DNA of 64,000 bases from Candidatus Thiodubiliella endoseptemdiera (GTDB taxonomy: Bacteria > Pseudomonadota > Gammaproteobacteria > PS1 > Pseudothioglobaceae). The first letter of the stretch is position 1, and every line of letters begins with the position of its first letter. The stretch is taken from assembly GCA_013416635.1 (NCBI GenBank), contig JACCHT010000001.1:248001-312000 (forward strand). Reading direction: 5' to 3'. Made by a program: the position numbers and the translations under genes. This document shows, in pieces, positions 27,932 to 38,244 of this stretch. Below the pieces are notes generated by a model that worked only from the letters and a program-made list of their open reading frames with translations, was not told the DNA's origin and ran no database searches.

Positions 27932-28092
27932 GAGACCTTTGCATAAATATGAATAATCATCAAAACGCCATCTTTCATCAAATTACAAACTTTTTAAAAA
28001 CACCCTTAGCCCTGCTAGGAGTGGATTTAAAAAATTTCCAATTTAATAAAATCTGTCATTTTGCTAATCATCCCTATTTATGCAAAGGTCTC
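27932..28092 (+). mobile_element. GAGACC MITE with TAAAA duplication
   Basis: Complete 161-bp element flanked by TAAAA on both sides, 60 bp upstream of the Asn/Gly-rich gene promoter and 65 bp from the 3' end of tRNA-Val. Confidence 0.95.
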
Positions 28093-28157
28093 TAAAAGAT
28101 AAAAAAAATTTAAACAAAATAAAAAAGTCATCTAATTCAGATGGACTCTTTAAAATT

Positions 28158-28234
28158 TGGTAGTCGCGAGTGAATTCGAATCACCGACCCCTACCATGTC
28201 AAGGTAGTGCTCTAACCAACTGAGCTACGCGACT
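28158..28234 (-). tRNA. tRNA-Val (GAC)
   Basis: On the minus strand a 77-nt cloverleaf starts AGTCGCG and pairs with CGCGACT before an encoded ACCA. The anticodon loop TTGACAT between CTACC and GGTAG gives anticodon GAC (valine). T-loop TTCGAAT is normal. A TATAAT on the minus strand at 28246-28251 lies 11 bases before the 5' end. Confidence 0.96.
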
Positions 28235-28258
28235 AAAAATAGGTAATTATAAAGGGTT

Positions 28259-28960
28259 TTAAAAACAAGTTTTAATAATTTCTTGAATTTCACTGGCTGC
28301 TTGATAAGGATTGATAGCATTTTTAATCGGGCGACCAACAACAATATAATCTGATCCTGATTTAAATGCAGTTGCCACATCAACCACGCGTTTTTGGTCA
28401 TCATCATTTGCCACGGGGCGAATACCTGGTGTTACCGCAATCAGTTTGTTATCTACAAATTCACGCAAAAATGGCACTTCTAAACCCGAAGACACTACGC
28501 CATCACAGCCCGCTTCAAAGGCGCGTTTGGCACGAGAAATTACCAAATCTTGCACATCACACTTAAAGCCTAAATCATCTAAATCACCCCTATCAAGACT
28601 GGTTAATGCAGTTACAGCAAGGATTTTAAGGTCGCCTTTATTCTCAGCTGCCTTTTCCATTAACGCTTGGTTGCCGTGAATGGTAGCAAAAGTTGCACCA
28701 TAATCACTCAAACGACTAATTGTTCTACCTACTGTCTCTGGCACATCAAAAAACTTTAAATCTACAAAAACTTTTTTATCTTGTGCAATTAACCAATCCA
28801 TCAACTGAAAATATTGCCCTGTCATCAGCAATTCCATACCGATTTTGTAAAAAGTCACATTATCATCAAGTTGCTTTACCAGCTCCTTAGCCTTCCCTAT
28901 TTCTGGCACATCTAATGCAAAAATTAGCCTATCTTTCGGCTTAATGTCTTTTGTTTTCAT
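28259..28960 (-). CDS. pyrF: Orotidine 5'-phosphate decarboxylase
   Basis: The 233-residue TIM-barrel protein has the catalytic motif KKVFVDLKFFDVPETVGRT near residues 58-77 (Asp-Lys-x-x-Asp array), LIFALDVPE at the N-terminus, and SGSDYIVVGRPI near 205. It catalyses the last step of UMP synthesis. It is flanked by tRNA-Val downstream and a MITE upstream. Confidence 0.95.
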   Translation of the reverse strand: MKTKDIKPKDRLIFALDVPEIGKAKELVKQLDDNVTFYKIGMELLMTGQYFQLMDWLIAQDKKVFVDLKFFDVPETVGRTISRLSDYGATFATIHGNQALMEKAAENKGDLKILAVTALTSLDRGDLDDLGFKCDVQDLVISRAKRAFEAGCDGVVSSGLEVPFLREFVDNKLIAVTPGIRPVANDDDQKRVVDVATAFKSGSDYIVVGRPIKNAINPYQAASEIQEIIKTCF

Positions 28961-29073
28961 GTTTTTTTCCTTTTAAAAAATACTCACACCCGGATATCTA
29001 TTCTCATTCGCATCCAATGTTTTGATTGCATTATGTTTTTTTCACGCCTTTCCCAAATGCCAAAAAGACACCT

Positions 29074-29234
29074 GAGACCTTTGCATAAATATGAATAATC
29101 ATCAAAACGCCATCTTTCATCAAATTACAAACTTTTTAAAAACACCCTTAGCCCTGCTAGGAGTGGATTTAAAAAATTTCCAATTTAATAAAATCTGTCA
29201 TTTTGCTAATCATCCCTATTTATGCAAAGGTCTC
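29074..29234 (+). mobile_element. GAGACC MITE with ACCT duplication
   Basis: Complete 161-bp element; the shared flank is four bases (ACCT), one fewer than most copies. It lies between pyrF and tRNA-Arg, in the same orientation as the copy at 27932-28092, so tRNA-Val and pyrF are bracketed by direct repeats. Confidence 0.94.
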
Positions 29235-29411
29235 ACCTAAATTATACTGTGCTTTTGCTTACTCTTGATTGGCAGATTTTTCATATTACTCAAATTCCTG
29301 CCCAAAATCTTCATACGCTAAGCCTGATGTGTGTCGACCTTCAGCATCACCCTTCTGAGCCAATGTTAGTGTTTGTTGACAATCTTTCACAAATAATAGG
29401 TAATTTTATCT

Positions 29412-29440
29412 TGATTTTATCCCGCAATGATACGATAATG
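29412..29440 (+). promoter_or_regulatory. Promoter for tRNA-Arg
   Basis: TTGATT (29412-29417) and GATAAT (29435-29440) are spaced by 17 bases, ending eight bases before the mature tRNA 5' end. Confidence 0.65.
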
Positions 29441-29448
29441 TATAAATG

Positions 29449-29524
29449 CCTTCGTAGCTCAGCTGGATAGAGCAGCCGCCTCCTAAGTGGCAGGTCAGAG
29501 GTTCGAATCTTCTCGAGGGCACCA
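29449..29524 (+). tRNA. tRNA-Arg (CCT)
   Basis: The 76-nt cloverleaf starts GCCTTCG, pairing with CGAGGGC (one G-U), and ends in encoded ACCA. The anticodon arm is GCCGC-CTCCTAA-GTGGC, giving anticodon CCT for AGG codons. T-loop TTCGAAT is normal. A MITE lies 13 bases after its 3' end. Confidence 0.96.
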
Positions 29525-29537
29525 TTTTTCATAATCT

Positions 29538-29698
29538 GAGACCTTTGCATAAATAGGGATGATTAGCAAAATGACAGATTTTATTAAATTGGAAATTTTT
29601 TAAATCCACTCCTAGCAGGGCTAAGGGTGTTTTTAAAAAGTTTGTAATTTGATGAAAGATGGCGTTTTGATGATTATTCATATTTATGCAAAGGTCTC
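29538..29698 (-). mobile_element. GAGACC MITE with AATCT duplication
   Basis: Complete 161-bp element flanked by AATCT on both sides. It lies 13 bases after tRNA-Arg, in inverted orientation to the copy at 29074-29234. Confidence 0.95.
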
Positions 29699-29753
29699 AA
29701 TCTATTAATAAATAACCTTTAAGGTATAATTAATTATTTAACTGGATTTTCTT

Positions 29754-30146
29754 ATGCATCAAGGTCAATGTTTGTGTGGTAAGGTGAAATTTCAAATTGC
29801 ACAGAAAATTACGGATATTATTATGTGTCATTGCAGTGAATGTAGGCGTGTGCAAGGTAGTGCATTTGCCACTAATGGTAATGTAGAGAATAAAAATTTT
29901 AAATTTTTAAAGGGTGAGAGTAATTTGACTGAGTTTAAAGAAAATGACAATAAAAGTCGGTTCTTTTGTCAATCTTGCGGTGCACCAATTATGGCAAAAC
30001 TTAAAAGCAACCCTGACTATATAAGAGTAAGGCTAGGCACAATGACCACTGAAGTAAGTGAATCTATTGAAAAACATATTTTTGTCAAATCAAAGGCAAA
30101 CTGGGATACTATCTGTGATGATATTCCGCAACACAAGGAGTGGTAA
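29754..30146 (+). CDS. GFA-family (CENP-V/glutathione-dependent formaldehyde-activating-like) zinc protein
   Basis: The 130-residue protein carries the GFA zinc-site pattern: CLCG at residues 7-10, CHCSECRR near 31-38 and FCQSCGAPI near 80-88. Family members are small zinc proteins; the original formaldehyde-activating activity is disputed, so the substrate is unknown. The stop lies directly before the aroC ATG, so the two may be co-transcribed. A TATAAT-like box lies about 25 bases upstream. Confidence 0.85.
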   Translation: MHQGQCLCGKVKFQIAQKITDIIMCHCSECRRVQGSAFATNGNVENKNFKFLKGESNLTEFKENDNKSRFFCQSCGAPIMAKLKSNPDYIRVRLGTMTTEVSESIEKHIFVKSKANWDTICDDIPQHKEW

Positions 30147-31244
30147 ATGAGTGGTAATAGTGTCGGTAAATTATTCACAGTAACAACTGCTGGCGAGTCG
30201 CATGGTGAGGCGTTGGTAGGTATTGTTGACGGCTGCCCGCCAGGGTTGATGCTTTGTGAAGCGGATTTACAAGGAGATTTGGATTTAAGGAAACCTGGCA
30301 CCTCTCGTCATACAACGCAACGCCGTGAAGCTGATTTGGTGAAAATTTTATCGGGTACTTTTGAGGGTGAAACCATGGGGACGCCGATTGCACTCATTAT
30401 TCAAAACACTGATCAGCGTTCTAAGGATTATAGTAATATTGCCAATACTTTTCGTCCTGGTCACGCAGATTACACTTATCAGCAAAAGTATGGTGTGCGT
30501 GATTATCGTGGTGGTGGTCGCTCTTCTGCTCGCGAGACTGCAATGCGAGTGGCGTGTGGCGGTATTGCTAAAAAATATTTAAAACAAGAATTTGGGATTG
30601 AGATTAAAGGCTATCTCGCACAACTTGGCCCAATTAAAATGGAAACATTGGATTGGAACGAGATTCATAACAATCCATTTTTTTGCCCTGATGTTAGTAA
30701 AATTACCGAACTTGAAAATTATATGGATGCACTGAGAAAAGCAGGTGATTCTATCGGTGCACGCATTAATATTGTTGCTACAAATATGCCAGTAGGATTG
30801 GGTGAGCCAATTTTTGACAGGCTAGAAGCCGATGTGGCACATTCAATGATGAGCATTAATGCGGTTAAGGGTGTGGAAATTGGGGCTGGTTTTGATTCTA
30901 TCACTCAAAAAGGTACTGAGCACCGTGACAAAATCAGCACCAAAGGTTTTGAGTCAAATAATGCAGGTGGTACGCTCGGTGGCATTAGTTCTGGACAGGA
31001 TTTATTGGTGTCGATCGCCCTCAAACCCACTTCAAGTTTGCGTTTGCCAATTGATAGTATTAATGTAGAGGGTAAACTGGCAGAAGTAATCACTACCGGT
31101 CGTCATGATCCTTGTGTGGGTATTCGTGCCACACCAATTGCTGAAGCAATGTTGGCAATCACATTGATGGACCATGTATTGCGTCATCGTGGACAAAATG
31201 CAAGGGTCAAATCATCAACGCCCATTGTGCCAGCCAAAAAATAA
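30147..31244 (+). CDS. aroC: Chorismate synthase
   Basis: The 365-residue protein shows all three AroC signatures: [18 protein letters not shown] near residues 14-31, [24 protein letters not shown] near 120-143, and [17 protein letters not shown] near 318-334. The enzyme uses reduced FMN to convert EPSP to chorismate. It directly follows the GFA gene and is followed by a SulP permease 28 bp later. Confidence 0.97.
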   Translation: MSGNSVGKLFTVTTAGESHGEALVGIVDGCPPGLMLCEADLQGDLDLRKPGTSRHTTQRREADLVKILSGTFEGETMGTPIALIIQNTDQRSKDYSNIANTFRPGHADYTYQQKYGVRDYRGGGRSSARETAMRVACGGIAKKYLKQEFGIEIKGYLAQLGPIKMETLDWNEIHNNPFFCPDVSKITELENYMDALRKAGDSIGARINIVATNMPVGLGEPIFDRLEADVAHSMMSINAVKGVEIGAGFDSITQKGTEHRDKISTKGFESNNAGGTLGGISSGQDLLVSIALKPTSSLRLPIDSINVEGKLAEVITTGRHDPCVGIRATPIAEAMLAITLMDHVLRHRGQNARVKSSTPIVPAKK

Positions 31245-31272
31245 ACCATTAACCACTCAACCCAAGGAAATT

Positions 31273-32817
31273 ATGCTGTTCTCGCTTATCCATAAGTATC
31301 TCTCTACCCATCCAAAAAACGACCTTTTATCGGGCTTAACCGTTGCCCTCGCCTTAGTGCCTGAGGCCGTTGCCTTTGCTCTACTCGCTGGCGTTTCTCC
31401 ATTAGTGGGTTTATACGCTGCTTTCACTATTGGCTTGGTAACTTCTATTGTCGGCGGTCGTCCAGGGATGATTTCTGGTGCCACAGGTGCAATTGCTGTG
31501 GTAATTGGCACTTTAGTGGCTGTACATGGAGTGGAATATTTGTTTGCCGCTGTAGTGCTAACAGGTTTGTTACAAATCGCATTCGGTGCACTTAAATTGG
31601 GTAAATTCATTCGCCTTGTACCACACCCAGTTTTTTTGGGCTTTGTAAACGGTATCGCAATGGTGATTTTCATCGGACAAATCAAACAATTTAAAGTAGG
31701 TGATGCCTGGATTACAGGTGAACCACTAATGATTATGCTGGCTATTATCATTGCAACAATGGCAATTATTCAATTCCTGCCCAAATTCACCAAAGCTGTA
31801 CCTGAAATTTTAGTTGCCGTGATTGTCGGCAGTTTGGCGGTTATTTGGCTTGGGTTGGATACGCGCACAGTTGGTGATGTCGCTTCTATTAAAGGAGGGT
31901 TGCCTGCTTTTCATATTCCTGATGTGGCATTCAATTTAGAAACCCTAATGATTATTTTCCCTTATGCACTAACCATGGCGTTGGTGGGCTTGATTGAAAG
32001 CCTATTAACCCTAAATCTTGTAGATGACCTCACAGAAACCACAGGTCAGCCTAACCGTGAAAGCGTGGGGCAAGGCGCTGCCAACCTTGTTACGGGTTTA
32101 TTCGGAGGTATGGGTGGTTGTGCGATGGTGGGGCAAAGTATTATCAATGTCAAGTCAGGCGGTCGTGGTCGCCTTTCGGGTATCGTGGCTTCCGTTGCAC
32201 TGCTATTATTTATCCTTTATTTATCTGAATATATCGAAATGATTCCAATTGCCGTGCTGATTGGGGTGATGATGATGGTGGTTATTGGTACATTTGAGTG
32301 GTGTACACTCAGTTTGTTTGGAAAAATACCTGTATTAGATATCATTACAGGTATTTCAGTGGCAGTGATTACCGTTTTGACTGATAATTTGGCACTTGCA
32401 GTGATTGTTGGTGTGATTTTATCTGCTCTTTCATTCGCCTGGGAATCAGCCAGCAAAATTTACATCAAACAAAGTCAAAATGATAAAGGCAATAATGTTT
32501 ACGAAGTCAACGGTACTTTGTTCTTTGCTTCAAAAGAGCATTTTCAAGAATTATTCAACCCCAAGGAAGATACAAATGATGTTTATATTGACTTTGGCAA
32601 CTCCAAAGTGTTAGACCATTCGGCCATTCAAGCCATTGACAAACTTGCTACCCGTTACACACGCGTCGGAAAAACCTTGCACCTGCAGCACCTAAGTGCT
32701 GAGTGTCATTTACTATTAAAAACCGCTAAAAACTTGGTAGAAGTTAATGTTTTAGAAGACCCAACTTATCATGTAGCAGATGATAAGTTAGGCTTAGCAC
32801 TTGAAATTTTGTTTTAA
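31273..32817 (+). CDS. SulP-family anion permease with STAS domain
   Basis: The 514-residue membrane protein has the SulP signature ([27 protein letters not shown]) in the first helices, about 11-14 helices in all, and a C-terminal STAS domain from about residue 420 ([22 protein letters not shown]). Relatives transport sulfate, bicarbonate or dicarboxylates; which one is not decidable here. The start at 31273 has AAGGA upstream and removes a 33-residue tail overlapping aroC. Confidence 0.9.
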   Translation: MLFSLIHKYLSTHPKNDLLSGLTVALALVPEAVAFALLAGVSPLVGLYAAFTIGLVTSIVGGRPGMISGATGAIAVVIGTLVAVHGVEYLFAAVVLTGLLQIAFGALKLGKFIRLVPHPVFLGFVNGIAMVIFIGQIKQFKVGDAWITGEPLMIMLAIIIATMAIIQFLPKFTKAVPEILVAVIVGSLAVIWLGLDTRTVGDVASIKGGLPAFHIPDVAFNLETLMIIFPYALTMALVGLIESLLTLNLVDDLTETTGQPNRESVGQGAANLVTGLFGGMGGCAMVGQSIINVKSGGRGRLSGIVASVALLLFILYLSEYIEMIPIAVLIGVMMMVVIGTFEWCTLSLFGKIPVLDIITGISVAVITVLTDNLALAVIVGVILSALSFAWESASKIYIKQSQNDKGNNVYEVNGTLFFASKEHFQELFNPKEDTNDVYIDFGNSKVLDHSAIQAIDKLATRYTRVGKTLHLQHLSAECHLLLKTAKNLVEVNVLEDPTYHVADDKLGLALEILF

Positions 32818-32871
32818 AATCCATATAATAAAAATGACAAACTTGTATTTAACAAATATTGGAGATAAAAC

Positions 32872-33360
32872 ATGAAAAAAACATTAGTCATTATGACGCT
32901 ATTAATATCAACAACACTCAGTGCACACGGTTATTCTCAGTCAAATTTATTTAATCATTCTATGTTTAATGATGACTTCTGGCATGATTTTAACCGTCAA
33001 TTTCAACAATTTGACCATCAAATAAACAAACTAAAAAATGACACCTACGCCCTAAACGCCCATTCAAAACAGTATTTTGACAAGGGCACTAACAGCTATG
33101 TAATGGAGATTAAAACCCCAAACATTGATAAAGGCAACTTCAATATCTCTAGTGCTAACAACAGACTTATTATCAAAGCCAAACAAAATTCAAGTAGCAA
33201 CAACAAAAGTTCATCAAGCAGTTTCTCACAAGTTGTCTCTATTCCCAAAGATGGCGATACAGATAATATCACTGCTGAGTTTAAAGAAAAAGTGTTAAAA
33301 ATATCCATCCCAAAACTTAACAAACCCAGGTCTCAGATTAGAAAAATAACCATTCAATAA
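32872..33360 (+). CDS. Exported Hsp20/alpha-crystallin-like protein
   Basis: The 162-residue protein opens with a signal peptide (MKKTLVIMTLLISTTLSAHG). A short Phe/His/Gln-rich segment follows, then a reduced alpha-crystallin domain at about 75-160: SYVMEIKTPNIDKGNFNIS, NRLIIKAKQ, a Ser/Asn-rich loop, and the strand AEFKEKVLKISIPKLNK where Hsp20 proteins have GxLxIxIPK. Cytoplasmic Hsp20 chaperones normally lack an export signal. GGAGAT precedes the ATG; a terminator follows. A periplasmic holdase is inferred. Confidence 0.8.
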   Translation: MKKTLVIMTLLISTTLSAHGYSQSNLFNHSMFNDDFWHDFNRQFQQFDHQINKLKNDTYALNAHSKQYFDKGTNSYVMEIKTPNIDKGNFNISSANNRLIIKAKQNSSSNNKSSSSSFSQVVSIPKDGDTDNITAEFKEKVLKISIPKLNKPRSQIRKITIQ

Positions 33361-33390
33361 AAAATGAGAAATAAGGATTTCCTCATTTTC
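33361..33390. terminator. Bidirectional terminator between hsp20-like gene and queE
   Basis: AAAATGAG (33361-33368) pairs with CTCATTTT (33382-33389), extended by AAT/ATT, followed by CCTTTTT on the plus strand. It overlaps the queE stop codon, serving the two convergent genes. Confidence 0.6.
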
Positions 33391-34021
33391 CTTTTTCGTC
33401 GCCCCAAAGCAGTTTGTGCAGTTGCACTTGCAGGCGTACATTAAGTTGGGCATCTAAAATCCATTGTGCCAATTCGCTTGGCATGACGGTGTTAAACACA
33501 GGGGAAAACAACACTTCCGCTGTTGCTTGATATTTGTTTAAAATCTCCACGCTCCAATCAAAATCAGCCTTTGAGCCAATCACAAATTTTAACTGGTCTT
33601 TAGTTTTTAACTTTTCTATGTTGTTGTATCGATTTTTATCCGACTCATTCGACGATGGGGTTTTAACATCCATCACAATTGACACACCTGGATTAATATC
33701 ACCAATATCAATACTGCCACTGGTTTCTAATGACACCCGATAATTTTCTTTAACCAATCTATCTAACAAAATATGACAATTAGTCTGCGCCAACGGTTCA
33801 CCACCTGTAACGCAAACATATTGGGTGTTGTATTTTTTGACCTTGTTTAAAATATCATCAATATTTAATAGGTTATTGCCTTTAAACGCGTATTCAGTAT
33901 CACAATAAGTGCATCGCAATGGGCAGCCTGTCAAGCGTACAAATACAGTCGGTAGGCCAACTTCACGAGCTTCACCTTGCAAAGAATAAAAAATTTCATT
34001 AATATTAAGCTCAATATTCAT
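33383..34021 (-). CDS. queE: 7-carboxy-7-deazaguanine synthase
   Basis: The 212-residue radical SAM enzyme has the motif CPLRCTYCDT (residues 33-42) that binds the 4Fe-4S cluster, the N-terminal FYSLQGEAREVGLPTVFVRLTG and CVTGGEPLAQ near 70-79. It makes CDG on the route to preQ0 and queuosine. Its ATG overlaps the stop of the broken pentapeptide-repeat gene (34018-34021), and further upstream lies uvrB, so these formed one operon before the MITE at 34090. Confidence 0.95.
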   Translation of the reverse strand: MNIELNINEIFYSLQGEAREVGLPTVFVRLTGCPLRCTYCDTEYAFKGNNLLNIDDILNKVKKYNTQYVCVTGGEPLAQTNCHILLDRLVKENYRVSLETSGSIDIGDINPGVSIVMDVKTPSSNESDKNRYNNIEKLKTKDQLKFVIGSKADFDWSVEILNKYQATAEVLFSPVFNTVMPSELAQWILDAQLNVRLQVQLHKLLWGDEKGK

Positions 34022-34855
34022 AATGCACGAGAAAATTTTCTAAAGGATTTGATGATTTCATAAATTAATACAACTTGTAATATTTTATAGAGACCTTTGC
34101 ATAAATAGGGATGATTAGCAAAATGACAGATTTTATTAAATTGGAAATTTTTTAAATCCACTCCTAGCAGGGCTAAGGGTGTTTTTAAAAAGTTTGTAAT
34201 TTGATGAAAGATGGCGTTTTGATGATTATTCATATTTATGCAAAGGTCTCTAAATATTAAAAATGTCTGGCGATTGGCAGAGGTAAGTACTATATCCTCA
34301 TACATAATGCGCTCAATGATTGCATGGCTTAAATCAAGGCTACCAATGGTAGCATATGCAAAATTCACGATATGGTGTATGCGTGCATTAAAAAAATTAA
34401 CATTTTTAATAAATTTAGCACCAAGAAAATAAGTAGATTGCGTAAATTCAGCATTAGAAAAATCAACATCTTGCATAAATTTAGCTCTAGAAAAACAACT
34501 ATTTGATTGAATACAGCAAGAGAAAAATTAGCATGTTGGGTAAATATAGCCTATAAAAATTAGATTTTTTAACGAATGAGAAAGATCTAAAGTCAGCGTC
34601 TATTAAAAAAATACAGTACTTAAAATCTTCTGTTTTTAAGCGCATATCAACTTGTGATACCTCTTCAATTAGGTAGTAAGTTTTATTACCTTCATCTAGA
34701 GGATTTCTGTAACAAGGCTTAATAATGAAACGGCATCCATTTTTTTTGGTATTGATAAGATAGTCTGTATAAAAATTAGGATCTTTAACATAAAAACGCA
34801 AATATTCTTCTTTACCCTTAATAATTTTTTCAACACTAGTTAGTATAGGACTCAT
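34018..34855 (-). pseudogene. Pentapeptide-repeat protein, frameshifted and interrupted by a MITE
   Basis: The frame opens at 34855, overlapping the uvrB stop. Restoring one G and one A (near 34535 and 34503) links it into a run of A(N/K)F-type pentapeptides: NFYRAIFTQHANFSLAVF, then FSRAKFMQDVDFSNAEFTQ and FLGAKFIKNVNFFNAR. The frame then enters the MITE at 34250 and continues through the element, ending on a fused tail (SFRKFSRAL) at 34018. As read there are two frameshifts plus the insertion. Function of pentapeptide proteins is diverse; none can be assigned. Confidence 0.7.
34090..34250 (-). mobile_element. GAGACC MITE inside the pentapeptide-repeat gene
   Basis: Complete 161-bp element, with flanks ending TTATA and beginning TAAAT, so no perfect 5-bp duplication is visible. 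It is the only copy clearly inside a coding region, and its through-frame makes a chimeric open reading frame with the host gene. Confidence 0.93.
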
Positions 34856-36837
34856 GACAAAAACTGCCCCTGTTTAAGTGTTTTAATTTGGTTACGCACA
34901 CCTGCAGCTTGTTCAAATTTCAAGTTTTCTGCAAAGTTCATCATCTCTTTTTCTAATATTTTTAGTTCTTTGGCGAGTTGCACAGGGGTTAATTTTGTCA
35001 TAATTGGGGTGTTATACTCACCTTTTGGATCGGAGACTATCGAATCAGCGTCTAAAATATCAACAATTGGGCGCACTACGCTTTTAGGGGTAATGCCGTT
35101 GGCTTTGTTATAGAGCTCTTGTTTTTTACGGCGACTGTCGGTGACATCCATCGCTTTTTGCATTGATTTGGTAATTTTGTCGGCATATAAAATCACATGG
35201 CCGTTGATATTTCGTGCAGCCCTGCCCATGGTTTGAATGAGTGAGCGTTCAGAGCGTAAAAAACCCTCTTTATCAGCATCTAAAATTGCCACCAAAGACA
35301 CTTCTGGAATATCTAAACCTTCTCTGAGTAAGTTAATGCCAACCAATACATCAAAAACACCCAAACGCAAATCACGAATAATTTCCACTCGTTCAACAGT
35401 ATCAATATCAGAGTGTAAATAACGCACTTTAACTTGATGTTCATTCAAATAATCACTTAATTGTTCAGACATTCGTTTGGTTAAAGTGGTTACCAAAACA
35501 CGATCTCCTACTGCAACGCGTTTGCGTATTTCACTGAGCAAATCGTCCACTTGTGTTTCTGCACCGCGTATTTCAATCTCTGGGTCAAGTAACCCCGTTG
35601 GTCGTACCACTTGCTCGGCAACCGTGGTGGAAATATCCAACTCATACTGTGCAGGCGTGGCTGAAACCAGCAGACATTGATGCACTTTATCTTCAAATTC
35701 GGCAAACTTTAACGGACGATTATCAAGCGCTGATGCAGCCTAAATCCAAACTCCACCAGTGTGGTTTTACGCGCCCTATCGCCGTTATACATACCGCCAA
35801 TTTGACTGGCTGTTACATGCGACTCGTCCAAAATTACTAATGCATTTTCGGGTAAATAATCAAACAGCGTTGGTGGCGGTTGTCCTGCCTCTCTACCCGA
35901 TAAATAGCGTGAATAATTTTCAATACCATTACAATAACCCAGTTCAGTCATCATTTCAATGTCCATACGCACTCGCTGTGTGAGGCGTTGCTCTTCTACC
36001 AATTTATTTTGCGTTAAAAGTTCTTTTTGTCTAATTTTAAGTTCCGCTTTGATGTCATCAATCATATTCAAAATTTTAGATTTCGGCGTTACATAATGCG
36101 TTTGCGGATAAATGGTAATGCGTTGTAAGCGTTTATATTTCTCACCTGTCAACGGGTCAAACCAGTAAATTGATTCGATTTCTTCATCAAATAATTCCAA
36201 TCGCACCGCCTGCTCCTCCGAATCCGCAGGAAAAATATCAATCACCTCTCCTTTAACTCGAAAATGCCCACGCGTCAGACTAACATCATTCGGTGTATTG
36301 CATTTGCGATAAGCGCGACAAAATCTCTCGTTGATTAATAATCTCACCCACGCTCAAATGCAACAACATTTGCAGATAACTCTCAGGGTCGCCTAAGCCA
36401 TAAATCGCCGAGACACTAGCAATGATAATCACATCATCCCGTTCCAACAACGCCTTAGTTGCACTCAAACGCATTTGTTCAATTTGTTCATTAATAGACG
36501 AATCTTTTTCAATATAAGTATCACTCGCTGGCATATACGCCTCGGGCTGGTAATAATCGTAGTAAGAAACAAAATATTCCACCGCATTATTCGGAAAAAA
36601 TGCCTTCATTTCACTATATAATTGTGCCGCAAGTGTCTTATTTGGTGCCATAATCAAACTTGCTCGTTTGGTTTGTTCGATCACATTTGCCAAAGTAAAA
36701 GTCTTTCCAGAGCCTGTTACACCAAGCAATGTCTGAAATTTTTCACCCGCATTGATACCATCCACCAGTGTCTTAATCGCACTTGGCTGATCTCCCATCG
36801 GAGAAAATTGTGACCTTAATTGAAATTTCTTACCCAT
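34852..36837 (-). pseudogene. uvrB: Excinuclease ABC subunit B, split by frameshifts
   Basis: Three successive frames together encode full Uvr[17 protein letters not shown] (Walker A, about residues 37-52), the [14 protein letters not shown] beta-hairpin, [16 protein letters not shown], helicase motifs [23 protein letters not shown] and QTMGRAARN, and a C-terminal UVR domain ([24 protein letters not shown]). The first break at 36290-36292 lacks two bases (expected [13 protein letters not shown]). The second at 35735 lacks one (expected [14 protein letters not shown]). The protein is otherwise complete, making consensus errors likely. It is divergent from the aminotransferase gene. Confidence 0.88.
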
Positions 36838-36896
36838 TAAGCAATTTTTTGATTATCATAAACGCTGAATTTTAACATTTTAAACACAAAGAAACT

Positions 36897-38084
36897 ATGA
36901 ACTATATTCTTTCAGACAGAGTTGGCAAAGTTAAACCTTCTGCCACATTAGCCGTTACCGCTAAAGCCAATGAATTAAAAGCACAAGGCATTCAAATCAT
37001 TCCAATGGGCTCAGGAGAACCAGATTTTGACACACCAAAAAATATCCAAGATGCGGCAATTGCTGCGATTAAAAATGGGCAAACCCGCTATACAGCAGTT
37101 GATGGCACACCTGAATTGAAAAATGCGATTATCAGCAAATTCAAACGCGATAACGACTTGAGCTACAATAATAACGAAGTCATGGTATCCTCAGGCGGTA
37201 AACAAGTATTCTACAATCTGTGTCAGGCTGTGCTCAATACAGGCGACGAAGTAATCATTCCATCGCCTTACTGGGTCAGTTACCCCGATATGGTGATTTT
37301 GGCAAACGCCACACCAATCATTGTAGAAACAGGATTAGAACAAGATTTTAAAATTACACCTGAACAATTAGAAGCCAATATTACCAATAAAACTAAACTT
37401 TTTGTCATTAACAGCCCATCTAATCCGACGGGTGCTGTGTATAGCAAAACAGAATTACAAGCGTTGGCAAGAGTGTTGAGGAAATATCCACAAGTGCTTA
37501 TTATCACTGATGATATCTACGAGCATATTCGTTGGGGCGTCAACAATGGCAAAGATGATTTTATCAATATCGTTATGGCGGATGCAAGTCTGAAAGAACG
37601 CACTATTATTCTTAATGGCGTGTCTAAGGGCTATGCCATGACCGGTTGGCGTATCGGCTATGGTGCAGGTCCAGAAGCCATTATCAAAACAATGAAAAAA
37701 ATTCAAGGTCAATCCACCTCAAATCCATGTTCTATCGCTCAAGCAGCAGCATTAGAAGCTTTAAATGGTGACCAAGATATTATTGATACCATGGTAGCAG
37801 CGTTCAGTGAAAGACATGATTTCATCGTTGATACACTCAATGCAATTGACGGCATTGAATGCCCAAAATCACAAGGTGCATTCTATTCATTCCCACGCGT
37901 GGAAGGCTTAATCAAGCGATTGGAATTAAAAGATGATGTGGAACTTTCTACCTACTGCCTTGAAAAACTTAATATTGCTCTTGTGCCTGGATCTGCCTTT
38001 GGTGCTGCAGGTTATGTACGTTTTTCGTTTGCTACGAGTATGGACAATATTAAAATTGCTGTTGAGAAACTAAGTAATATTTAG
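36897..38084 (+). CDS. aspC: Class I aspartate/prephenate-type aminotransferase
   Basis: The 395-residue PLP enzyme has NSPSNPTGAVYS near residue 166, DDIYEHIRWG near 203 and the Lys motif ILNGVSKGYAMTGWRIGYGAGP near 232-253. The sequence is of subgroup I-gamma type (bacterial aspartate aminotransferase) rather than E. coli AspC, so the symbol is approximate. Its stop TAG (38082-38084) uses the first base of the adjacent MITE as its G; before insertion the stop would have been TAA in the same place. Confidence 0.88.
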   Translation: MNYILSDRVGKVKPSATLAVTAKANELKAQGIQIIPMGSGEPDFDTPKNIQDAAIAAIKNGQTRYTAVDGTPELKNAIISKFKRDNDLSYNNNEVMVSSGGKQVFYNLCQAVLNTGDEVIIPSPYWVSYPDMVILANATPIIVETGLEQDFKITPEQLEANITNKTKLFVINSPSNPTGAVYSKTELQALARVLRKYPQVLIITDDIYEHIRWGVNNGKDDFINIVMADASLKERTIILNGVSKGYAMTGWRIGYGAGPEAIIKTMKKIQGQSTSNPCSIAQAAALEALNGDQDIIDTMVAAFSERHDFIVDTLNAIDGIECPKSQGAFYSFPRVEGLIKRLELKDDVELSTYCLEKLNIALVPGSAFGAAGYVRFSFATSMDNIKIAVEKLSNI

Positions 38085-38244
38085 AGACCTTTGCATAAAT
38101 AGGGATGATTAGCAAAATGACAGATTTTATTAAATTGGAAATTTTTTAAATCCACTCCTAGCAGGGCTAAGGGTGTTTTTAAAAAGTTTGTAATTTGATG
38201 AAAGATGGCGTTTTGATGATTATTCATATTTATGCAAAGGTCTC
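38084..38244 (-). mobile_element. GAGACC MITE supplying stop codons to two convergent genes
   Basis: Complete 161-bp element flanked by ATTTA on both sides. Its left first base finishes the aminotransferase TAG. On the right, the terminus read inward as GAG-ACC-TTT-GCA-TAA gives galE the tail ETFA and a stop. Confidence 0.95.

Larger units (their letters stand above)
29033..29470 (+). pseudogene. Possible small reading frame split by a MITE
   Basis: Without the MITE and its 4-bp duplication, an ATG at 29033 opens a frame reading MFFSRLSQMPKRHLNYTVLL and onward (DWQIFHITQIPAQNL, HHPSEPMLVFVDNL) into the tRNA-Arg gene. The MITE terminus at 29222 supplies a new ATG in the same frame. No family is recognised, and overlap with a tRNA argues against a functional product; it may be a degraded gene or chance. 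Confidence 0.2.

Noticed and set aside
29347-29550. Minus-strand frame reading EKIRTSDLPLRRRLLYPAELRR
   Set aside because: It is antisense to tRNA-Arg and a MITE end; this peptide is a well-known spurious translation of tRNA genes.
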